In this document: piece after piece, positions 57,193 through 64,000 of the stretch
Layout of the letters: every line of letters starts with the position of its first letter
Numbering within the stretch: the first letter of the stretch is position 1
From: Desulfurivibrio sp.
GTDB lineage: Bacteria > Desulfobacterota > Desulfobulbia > Desulfobulbales > SURF-16
Direction of reading: 5' to 3'
Assembly (NCBI GenBank): GCA_003605035.1
Contig: QZKJ01000053.1
Coordinates: forward strand, 1 to 64,000
Length of the DNA: 64,000 bases
The notes under the pieces: generated by a model
What the model was told of the DNA's origin: nothing
The model's input: the letters and a program-made list of their open reading frames with translations, nothing else
The model's database searches: none
Program-made: the position numbers and the translations under genes

Positions 57193-58506
57193 TTACTTTT
57201 CCTCAGCCAGCCGCACCGCCACTGAGCCGGCATGGGCGGTGAGCCCCTCAAGGTTTGCCAGGTTCAGGATGTGCTCGCTATCAGCCAGAAAGGCCCGGCG
57301 GGAACAGGCGATCAGGCTGCTTTTCTTGAGAAAGGTTTCCACGCCAAGGGCCGAGGAGATGCGGGCGGTGCCCATGGTGGGCAACACATGGTTGGGTCCG
57401 GCAACATAATCGCCGCAGGCCTCCGGGGAATAATCCCCGAGAAAGATGGCCCCGGCGTGCTGGATGGCGGGCAGCCAGGAAAAAGGATCGGTCACCATCA
57501 GCTCCAGGTGCTCAATGGCAATGTCGTTGGCCATGGCCATGGCCTCATCCAGGTCAGAGCAGACCAGGATGGTGCCCCGCTCGGCCAGGGATTTGCGGGC
57601 AATGTCCTGGCGGCTCAGCAGTTGCAGCTGTTTTTCCAGCTCCGCCACGGCGGCCTCGGCAATGTCCTGGCTGGTGGTGATCAGAATGGCCAGGGCCTGG
57701 GGGTCATGCTCGGCCTGGGCCAGGAGGTCGGCGGCAATGAAGGCAGGTCTGGCGGTGTGATCGGCCACGATGAGCACCTCGCTCGGGCCGGCGATCATGT
57801 CGATCCCCACCCGGCCGGCCACCTGGCGCTTGGCCTCGGTGACGTACTGATTGCCCGGGCCGACAATGACATCCACCGCCGGAATGGTCTCCGTACCGAA
57901 GGCCAGGGCGCCGATGGCCCAGGCGCTGCCGGTCTTGAAAATCTGCCGGATGCCGATCTCCTGGGCCGCCACCAGCAGGGCGGGATGCACCATGCCCTGC
58001 TCGTTGGGCGGGGTGACCATGATCCGCTGCCTGACCCCGGCAATGGCGGCCGGGATGCCGTTCATCAGCACCGAGGAGACCAGCGGGGTCTTGCCGCCCT
58101 GGCCGCCGGGCACGTAGAGGCCGGCATGGGCCACCGGCCGCACCAGCCTGCCGGTGATGGAGCCGTCATCTCTGGTAACAATCCAGGACTGCTCCATCTC
58201 CCGCTCATGAAAGCTCCAGATACGTTCCCTGGCCAGCTGCAGGCTCTGCATCAGTCTGGCGTCCACCTGGGCGTAGGCTGCCTGCAGTTCCGCCTCCGAC
58301 ACCTGCAGCTGCTCAAGGGTCATGTGCGGCGCGTCATATTTGCGGGTGTATTCGAGCAGGGCCTCATTGCCGCGCTCTCTGATGGCCCGCAGGATGGCGC
58401 TTACCGCCTCCCGGCAGGAGGAATCAGCCAGCTGGAAACGGTTGGCGAGCCTGGCCAGGCTGCTTTTACCCTGGGGGGACTGGGTGGTATGGGGGGTGAT
58501 AATCAT
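57193..58506 (-). CDS. hisD: Histidinol dehydrogenase HisD
   Basis: This 437-residue enzyme has YVPGGQGGKTPLVSSVLMN, the GPGNQYVTEAKRQVAGRVGIDMIAGPSE core, LLAQAEHDPQA, and AGPNHVLPTMGTARISSAL carrying a catalytic-region His. It oxidises histidinol to histidine in two NAD-dependent steps. Its start overlaps the cytochrome stop by four bases (ATGA). Confidence 0.95.
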   Translation of the reverse strand: MIITPHTTQSPQGKSSLARLANRFQLADSSCREAVSAILRAIRERGNEALLEYTRKYDAPHMTLEQLQVSEAELQAAYAQVDARLMQSLQLARERIWSFHEREMEQSWIVTRDDGSITGRLVRPVAHAGLYVPGGQGGKTPLVSSVLMNGIPAAIAGVRQRIMVTPPNEQGMVHPALLVAAQEIGIRQIFKTGSAWAIGALAFGTETIPAVDVIVGPGNQYVTEAKRQVAGRVGIDMIAGPSEVLIVADHTARPAFIAADLLAQAEHDPQALAILITTSQDIAEAAVAELEKQLQLLSRQDIARKSLAERGTILVCSDLDEAMAMANDIAIEHLELMVTDPFSWLPAIQHAGAIFLGDYSPEACGDYVAGPNHVLPTMGTARISSALGVETFLKKSSLIACSRRAFLADSEHILNLANLEGLTAHAGSVAVRLAEEK

Positions 58507-60239
58507 CGGCGAACCTCATCTTCTTTGAAAACCGGGCACTTGGTGGCCGGACTGTAGTTTTTATAGGCTGGATCCGTATATTCCTTGTGGCACTCCAGGC
58601 AGAGACCGATGCGTAGAATACGGGCCAGCTCCTCCTTGTTGAACGGCCGCACCTCGGGCCGGGAACTTTTCTGCAGGGCAACCCCGTCAATGGTGACATA
58701 GCCGTCGAGCGGCGGGGTCTGGCCAACTTCCGTGGGCACTCCCTGGTCCGTGCCGGCAAAGCGCCAGGCCCCGTTTTCCTGCCAGGCCGTGCCCTCACCC
58801 AGGCCCAGGGTCTTGGTGGAGGCGTGGCAGTCCGGACAGCCCCTGCCTTTGGTCTGGGTGGTATGGGGATTGATGGCCGCCATGGTCAGGCTGTTGAACT
58901 GCCTGTCCGCCTTGCCCGCCTTGTCAATCAGGGTGACAATGTCCTGGCAGCCGGGGGTGACGATGACCACCTCGTCATTCCACATTGCCAGCATGGGCCG
59001 TTCATAGCGGAGATAGGAGCGGCCCTCGTTCCACCAGCCCGGGGTCTCCTGCAGGGTCAGCTTGTCGAGATGGGTTTCGCTCATGTCGCGTTTGACATGG
59101 CAGCCGTAGCACTGGGGCACCCAGGTGGAATGGCAGGCCTCACAGCCCACCCGTTTGTGGCCGGCAAAGTCGCAGACCCCTGCCTTGGGCGGTTTGACGG
59201 GATGTTTTTTGCCGCTGATCTTGTTGCTGATAAACCAGGCGTCTCCTTCCTGAATAATATTGTTCAGTTTTTCGTTTTTGCGGGTCATGCCCGGGGTTGT
59301 CCCGGCCTGCAGCAGGCTGGCGCTGACATGGCAGGTGGCGCAGCTGATCTCCAGCTGCTGCTCATAGTGGGCATAGCTTACGCCGTCGCCCATGATCTCG
59401 TTTCTGGTATGGCAGTCGATGCAGGACATCTCCCGCTGGTAATGGATGTCAGCCGGCAGGTTGAGATAGTAGCGGTCGCCCGGCAGCCTCTTTTCCGACA
59501 TCTCCCCGTTCTTATAGGGGGTGCCGTAATTTTCCGATTCGTAAACCCCTGTATAGGAGATGCCGATCCTGCCGCTGCGGTTATGACAGCGGACGCAGTT
59601 GCTGACCGGTATCTTTTTGATGATCTGCGGGTGTACCTTGGCAGCCTGCTCGGGAGTGAGCCTGTCGTCTTTGATGAAGTGGCAGGCAGTGCAGCCGCCC
59701 CCCTTTTCCCCGAAAAAGCCGGGCAGATCCCCCTTCTGTTTCCACAGATGGCAGGTGCCGCACAGTTTGCGGAAATAGTCCAGGGCCAGGGAACTCTCGC
59801 CGCTGGCCAGAAGTTTCTCCACCGAATAATCGCCGTTCTGGTCCGGGGCCTCGCCCCAGTAATAGAGCAGGGTGGCGAGGATGCCGCGGTTGGTGGCCAT
59901 CAGCGAATTCTTGACCTTTTTTACGTCCGCGGCGTGGCAGCCCTCGATGCCGCAGGTCTTTTCCACCAGGCGCAGGTCGCCGGGATTCTTGACAATGCCC
60001 GTATGGGCCTTTTTTTTGTCAATGGCCAGGAAATCACCGAGATGGCAGGGTGAGCAGCCCACCACCAGGCGATCATGGGCGCCGTCGAGCTTTTCGGTCT
60101 TATGGCAGCTCAGGCACATCTCCACCCGGCCGGAGGTGGTCTGGTACAGGCGGTCCGGACGGCTGGTCATGTTTTCCCGGATAACCAGGGCAAGCACGCA
60201 GAGCAGCAGAAAGAACAGCACCAGGCGGGTGGAAGACAT
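58503..60239 (-). CDS. Membrane-anchored 12-haem cytochrome c candidate
   Basis: This 578-residue protein has an N-terminal hydrophobic anchor (VLFFLLLCVLALVI) and eleven CXXCH motifs: CLSCH, CSPCH, CGTCH, CTACH, CVRCH, CIDCH, CATCH, CEACH, CYGCH, CPDCH and CLECH. One CGIEGCH (CX4CH) brings the candidate haem count to twelve. The later half contains a haem-poor WWNEGRSYLRYERPML region, suggesting more than a simple wire. ATG 60239 follows the nadE stop by one base, with GGGA upstream. It sits oddly between nadE and hisD. The function is not recognised. Confidence 0.8.
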   Translation of the reverse strand: MSSTRLVLFFLLLCVLALVIRENMTSRPDRLYQTTSGRVEMCLSCHKTEKLDGAHDRLVVGCSPCHLGDFLAIDKKKAHTGIVKNPGDLRLVEKTCGIEGCHAADVKKVKNSLMATNRGILATLLYYWGEAPDQNGDYSVEKLLASGESSLALDYFRKLCGTCHLWKQKGDLPGFFGEKGGGCTACHFIKDDRLTPEQAAKVHPQIIKKIPVSNCVRCHNRSGRIGISYTGVYESENYGTPYKNGEMSEKRLPGDRYYLNLPADIHYQREMSCIDCHTRNEIMGDGVSYAHYEQQLEISCATCHVSASLLQAGTTPGMTRKNEKLNNIIQEGDAWFISNKISGKKHPVKPPKAGVCDFAGHKRVGCEACHSTWVPQCYGCHVKRDMSETHLDKLTLQETPGWWNEGRSYLRYERPMLAMWNDEVVIVTPGCQDIVTLIDKAGKADRQFNSLTMAAINPHTTQTKGRGCPDCHASTKTLGLGEGTAWQENGAWRFAGTDQGVPTEVGQTPPLDGYVTIDGVALQKSSRPEVRPFNKEELARILRIGLCLECHKEYTDPAYKNYSPATKCPVFKEDEVRR

Positions 60240-60240
60240 C

Positions 60241-61878
60241 TTATTCCCTGAAAAGCTGGGCAACGGGGTAACGCCGGCCGGAACCGAAGGCCTTGGAGGT
60301 GACCTTTAGCCCCATGGCCGCCTGCTGCCGCTTGTATTCATTGCGCTTGATGCGGCGGACGATGTCCTCGACAATATCCAGGGCAAAGCCGCGGCGGACG
60401 ATGTCGGCGATGGACAGGTGTTCCTCCAGATAGGCGGTGAGAATGGGATCAAGCACCTCATAGGGCGGCAGGTCGTCCTGATCCTTCTGGTCCGGCGCCA
60501 GTTCGGCGCTGGGGGCGCGGGTTATGGTGCGGGACGGGATGATTTCCTGCCGCCGGTTGACAAAACGGGCCAGCTCGTAGACCATCATTTTGGGCACATC
60601 GGACAGCAGGGAAAGGGCGCCTGCCATGTCGCCGTACAGGGTGCAGTAGCCCACCGCCATCTCCGACTTGTTGCCGGTGGAGAGCAGCAGGGCGTTGAAC
60701 TTGTTGGCCAGGGCCATGAGCAGGGTGCCGCGGATGCGGGCCTGGATGTTCTGCTCGGTGACGTCCTCCCGCAGGCCGGCGAACAGGGGGGAGAGCGTCT
60801 GGCGGAAGGAGGCGAAGGTGGCCGAGATGTCTATGATCTCCAGGCGGATGCCGAGGTTGGCGGCCAGGGACCTGGCGTCGGCAATACTGGCCGGCGAGGT
60901 GTAGGGCGAGGGCAGGGCCACGCCGGTGACGTTTTCCGCGCCCAGGGCCTCGCAGGCGATGGCGCAGGTCAGGGCCGAATCGATGCCGCCGCTCAGTCCC
61001 AGCAGCACCCTGGAGAAGCCGCATTTCCGGATGTAGTCCCGGCAGCCCATGGCCAGGGCGGCAAAGACCAGCTCTGTGTCTTCCGGGGGCAGGGGCTTGT
61101 CTCCGGCCTGGAGTTGTTCCGTGTCAATGATGAGCATCTCTTCGCCAAAGGACCTGGCCTGGTGGCGGACGCCCCCGTCAGGGCCAAGCACCATGCTGGC
61201 CCCGTCAAAAAGAACGGAATCCTGACCGCCAACCTGATTGACATAAACCAGCGGAAGATGATATTTGCGGCAGAGCTGGGAGAAAATCGTGCGCCGCAGC
61301 TGCTGTTTGCCGATGGTGAACGGGGAGGCGGCGATATTGATCAGCAGATCAATGCCGGCCTGCTTGAGTTCAGCCACGGGATTGGCCTGATACAACGGAT
61401 GGGGAAAGCTGTCCTCGTCGTTGAAGATATCCTCGCAGATGGTGATGCCCAGGCGCAGGCCCTGGTAAGTAAAGGCGGAGCTGGCCTGCCCCGGTTCAAA
61501 GTAGCGGGCCTCGTCAAACACATCATAGGTGGGCAGCAGGCGCTTGTAGGCGCTGAAGAGGATCCGGCCATCGGCCATGAGCAGGGCGCTGTTATGCAGG
61601 GGTTTGCCGGTGCCGCCGCTGTGCCGGCTGATGGCCCCGCAGAGCACGCCGATGCCGCGAGCCTCCGCGACCAGGCGGCCAATGGCCGCTTCCTGCTGGC
61701 TGAGGAAGGCCTCGTGCTCCAGGTAATCCTGCGGCGGGTAGCCGCTGATGGCCAGCTCCGGAAAGATGGCCAGTTGGCAGCCGGCGTTCCTGGCTGCTTC
61801 GATCTGCCGGACAATTTTGGCGACATTGCCGGTAAAATCACCGATCACCGGATTTATTTGTGTCAGGGCAAGTTTCAT
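60241..61878 (-). CDS. nadE: Glutamine-dependent NAD+ synthetase
   Basis: This 545-residue two-domain enzyme has an N-terminal nitrilase-type glutaminase with the Glu (FPELAISGYPPQD), Lys (YKRLLPTYDVFDE) and Cys (ITICEDIFND) triad. The C-terminal ATP-pyrophosphatase domain shows LLGLSGGIDSALT and STGNKSEMAVGYCTLYGDMAG. It amidates deamido-NAD. It is first of the tightly packed minus-strand run that includes a cytochrome, hisD and rsmG. Confidence 0.95.
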   Translation of the reverse strand: MKLALTQINPVIGDFTGNVAKIVRQIEAARNAGCQLAIFPELAISGYPPQDYLEHEAFLSQQEAAIGRLVAEARGIGVLCGAISRHSGGTGKPLHNSALLMADGRILFSAYKRLLPTYDVFDEARYFEPGQASSAFTYQGLRLGITICEDIFNDEDSFPHPLYQANPVAELKQAGIDLLINIAASPFTIGKQQLRRTIFSQLCRKYHLPLVYVNQVGGQDSVLFDGASMVLGPDGGVRHQARSFGEEMLIIDTEQLQAGDKPLPPEDTELVFAALAMGCRDYIRKCGFSRVLLGLSGGIDSALTCAIACEALGAENVTGVALPSPYTSPASIADARSLAANLGIRLEIIDISATFASFRQTLSPLFAGLREDVTEQNIQARIRGTLLMALANKFNALLLSTGNKSEMAVGYCTLYGDMAGALSLLSDVPKMMVYELARFVNRRQEIIPSRTITRAPSAELAPDQKDQDDLPPYEVLDPILTAYLEEHLSIADIVRRGFALDIVEDIVRRIKRNEYKRQQAAMGLKVTSKAFGSGRRYPVAQLFRE

Positions 61879-62162
61879 ATTATCTGATGGCGGCTGTTGC
61901 TCGCTGCTGGACCATGCTTGCTGGAAATCAACTGGCAGGAAGCCAAATCAGCCGCTGATGGCTGACCGCGCAAGGGTTGTGGTTTTGCCATGGGCCATGA
62001 CCCATGAGCTATCCTGCAGATCTTCTTTATAGCATAATCCGGTGGCGCCTGCCGCATCAATTTTTGGGCAAGTTTTGCTTGCGGGATCAGCATGTTTCAT
62101 ACTAATCTGGTGTGCACCGGTCATATCCCACCAATCCTGAGTCAAGACGAGGCCTTTTCCCC

Positions 62163-63482
62163 ATGCGCAAATATTTTGTCCTTGATACGAACGTATTACT
62201 GCATAATGCCGACTCCATCAGTTCCTTTTCCGACAACTTTGTCGTGCTGCCCATGTCGGTCATCGAGGAGCTTGACAAGTTCAAATCACGCAGTGACGAG
62301 CTTGGCCGCAATGCCCGCAAGGTTATCAGGGATCTCGATCATCTCCGCATGCATGGCCGCCTGGCGGAAGGCGTGCAGATGGAAAACGGCGGCATCCTGA
62401 AAATCTTCACGGAAGGGGATGATATCGTCTGCCCCGGGCTGAACATGAAGGTGCCGGACAACCGCATTCTCGCGGTGGCCTATACCCTGTTCCAGCAGGG
62501 CGAGAAAGTCATCTTCGTCTCCAAGGATATCAACGCCCGCCTGAAAGCGGATGCCCTGGGCATCGGCGTCATGGACTTTGAGAAGCAGAAGATCAACTTT
62601 GATGAACTCTTTTCCGGCTACCGGGAGCAGACGGTGCCGGGCAAGGTGATTGACATCCTCTATGAAAAACGCGAGGTGGAGGCGGACGGTCTGGAGCTCC
62701 TTCCCAATGAATTCGTGCTGCTCCTGGATGAGGCTGATCCCAAGCACAGCGCCCTGGCCCGGGCGGTGAACGAGAAAAAACTGGTACGTCTCAATCCCCA
62801 GTATGATTCCGCCTGGCAGATCCGTTCCCGCAGCAAGGAGCAGCGCATGTGTCTGGAACTTTTGCTTGATCCGGGTGTCCAGATAGTAACCCTGGTAGGT
62901 CAGGCGGGCACCGGCAAGACACTGCTGGCGCTGGCCGCCGGTCTTGAAGAGGTGCTGATCAACAAGCGCTACGAGAAGATCCTGGTCTCCCGGCCGATCA
63001 TCCCCCTGGGCAAGGATCTGGGCTACATGCCCGGCGATAAGGATGAAAAACTGTCGCACTGGATGCAGCCTATTTTTGATAACCTTACCTTTCTCATGGG
63101 CAGCGGCCATGCCCCGAAAAACCGGCAGGATGATAACTCCCTGCGCAACAAGGTCGAGAAACTGCTCAAGGACCATGTGGTGGAAATGGAGGCCCTGACC
63201 TATATCAGGGGGCGCTCCATCTCCGGTCAGTTTGTCATTGTTGACGAGGCCCAGAACCTGACGCCCCACGAGATCAAGACCATTATCAGCCGGGCCGGCG
63301 AAGGCACCAAGATGGTGCTGACCGGTGATCCCTACCAGATCGACAACCCTTACCTGGACTCCAGCAGTAACGGCTTGACCTATACGGTGGAGCGGCTGAA
63401 AAACCTGGCGATTCACGGCCACATCACTTTGAAGAAAAGTGAGCGGAGTCAGCTGGCGGGTGTGGCGGCGGATTACCTGTAG
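62163..63482 (+). CDS. PhoH-family ATPase with N-terminal PIN domain
   Basis: This 439-residue protein has an N-terminal PIN nuclease-like domain (KYFVLDTNVLLHN, VIEELDKFK, FVSKDINARLKA) fused to a PhoH helicase-like domain. The PhoH part has Walker A LVGQAGTGKTLLAL, VSRPIIPLGKDLGYMPG and Walker B FVIVDEAQNLTPHE. PIN-PhoH proteins are linked to RNA unwinding and cleavage. ATG 62163 begins the PIN domain, with GAGG upstream; the track start adds 17 unlikely residues. The 284-base gap before it holds no clear gene. Confidence 0.9.
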   Translation: MRKYFVLDTNVLLHNADSISSFSDNFVVLPMSVIEELDKFKSRSDELGRNARKVIRDLDHLRMHGRLAEGVQMENGGILKIFTEGDDIVCPGLNMKVPDNRILAVAYTLFQQGEKVIFVSKDINARLKADALGIGVMDFEKQKINFDELFSGYREQTVPGKVIDILYEKREVEADGLELLPNEFVLLLDEADPKHSALARAVNEKKLVRLNPQYDSAWQIRSRSKEQRMCLELLLDPGVQIVTLVGQAGTGKTLLALAAGLEEVLINKRYEKILVSRPIIPLGKDLGYMPGDKDEKLSHWMQPIFDNLTFLMGSGHAPKNRQDDNSLRNKVEKLLKDHVVEMEALTYIRGRSISGQFVIVDEAQNLTPHEIKTIISRAGEGTKMVLTGDPYQIDNPYLDSSSNGLTYTVERLKNLAIHGHITLKKSERSQLAGVAADYL

Positions 63483-63537
63483 AGCAGGTATTTAGCAACT
63501 GTTCGCCCCCGGCGGACACAAAAAGGATCAGAAACAT

Positions 63538-64000
63538 ATGAAATTCGAACCGAAATGGATTGCCTGGGAGATCACCAGGCGCTGCAACCTCAAATGCGTG
63601 CACTGCCGCTCTTCTTCACAGCTTGAGGTGCAGGGCCATCCTGATTTTTCCCTGGAGGAGGCTCGCCGGGTGCTGGACGATATCGTCTCCTACGCCAACC
63701 CGGTCGTCGTTCTTTCCGGCGGTGAACCGCTGCTGCGCAGGGATGTCTTTGACATTGCCGCCTATGGCACCGGGAAAGGCCTGCGCATGTGCCTGGCCAC
63801 CAACGGCACCCTGGTCACCGAAGAGATCTGCGGCAGCATCAAGGAGGCGGGCATCAAAATGGTGTCGCTCAGCCTGGACGGCTCCGCCGCCGCGGTGCAT
63901 GACAATTTCCGCAACCAGACCGGCGCCTTTGACGGCACCTTGAATGCCGCCGCCCTGTTTAAGAAGCATGATATTCCCTTTCTGGTCAATTCCTCCTTTA
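63538..64000 (+). CDS. Radical SAM protein (partial, runs off window), AhbC/AhbD/NirJ-like
   Basis: The first 154 codons of an ORF absent from the supplied track because it is cut by the window edge. It begins [20 protein letters not shown], with the cluster motif CNLKCVHC, a [18 protein letters not shown]-binding segment, LATNGTL and SLSLDGS. The start and spacing resemble the haem-pathway and SPASM radical SAM proteins (AhbC, AhbD, NirJ). The subfamily needs the missing C-terminal half. The ribosome site AAGGA is about 12 bases upstream. Confidence 0.8.
   Translation, partial: MKFEPKWIAWEITRRCNLKCVHCRSSSQLEVQGHPDFSLEEARRVLDDIVSYANPVVVLSGGEPLLRRDVFDIAAYGTGKGLRMCLATNGTLVTEEICGSIKEAGIKMVSLSLDGSAAAVHDNFRNQTGAFDGTLNAAALFKKHDIPFLVNSSF

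Overview
The window reads as chromosomal DNA of a Gram-negative anaerobe, most likely a sulfur/sulfate-metabolising Desulfobacterota (Desulfobulbales-like) bacterium. The evidence is a Sat/APS-kinase fusion, two large c-type multiheme cytochromes, a GEMM-I (cyclic dinucleotide) riboswitch in front of one of them, anaerobic cobalamin genes (cbiB, cobQ), LPS assembly (lptD) and an XrtA/PEP-CTERM-type exopolysaccharide export cluster. No rRNA, tRNA, CRISPR array, prophage or intact transposase was seen. The taxonomic call is inference from gene content, not from a marker gene.

Layout. 0.2-2.5 kb (-): large secreted protein with duplicated H-type-lectin-like modules behind a candidate sigma-54 promoter. 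2.8-4.5 kb (-): Sat/APS kinase whose sulfurylase active-site motifs are altered. 4.7-8.0 kb (-): GlrK-QseG-GlrR-type signalling operon. 8.2-16.3 kb (+): exopolysaccharide export/regulation genes (PrsT-type TPR lipoprotein, Wza-like, OM barrel, Wzz-like, BY-kinase-like, ExeA-like ATPase) without exosortase or glycosyltransferases. 16.4-18.6 kb (+): bioH-like, bioC, bioD. 18.6-25.4 kb (-): YgaP-like protein, LolA-like protein, ArsR, SAM hydroxide adenosyltransferase family, YibQ, polyprenyl synthase, DinG-type helicase. 25.7-29.9 kb: UspA, two unknown proteins, PpiC, left-handed beta-helix protein, with several palindromic repeat elements. 30.3-34.3 kb (+): Lon, MltG, GspG. 34.4-38.6 kb (-): riboswitch-preceded multiheme cytochrome, RNase E/G, radical SAM protein. 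38.9-44.9 kb (+): ilvD, lptD, DHH phosphoesterase, mltB. 45.0-47.9 kb (-): small membrane protein, PilZ, acs. 48.2-51.5 kb (+): mltA, pilU-like, Zn-ribbon/pseudo-receiver. 51.6-54.1 kb (-): cbiB, cobQ. 54.4-56.5 kb (+): chemoreceptor with two CZB modules. 56.5-61.9 kb (-): nadE, 12-haem cytochrome, hisD, rsmG in a tightly packed run. 62.2-64.0 kb (+): phoH-like and a radical SAM gene cut by the window edge.

How it fits together. The first 16 kb look like a surface-polysaccharide/adhesion module under two-component control, with a sigma-54 activator next to a sigma-54-like promoter. Cyclic-di-GMP themes recur (GEMM-I riboswitch, PilZ protein, exopolysaccharide machinery, PilU-like motor). The rest is mostly housekeeping.

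The most unusual things are in the non-coding DNA: a ~100-nt two-hairpin element present twice, each time upstream of a co-oriented gene; a pair of MITE-like palindromes sharing termini; a 170-180-nt repeat pair in inverted orientation; degenerate heptanucleotide repeats, one folding into a 32-bp hairpin before ilvD; and a riboswitch whose terminator reuses the aptamer's 3' strand.
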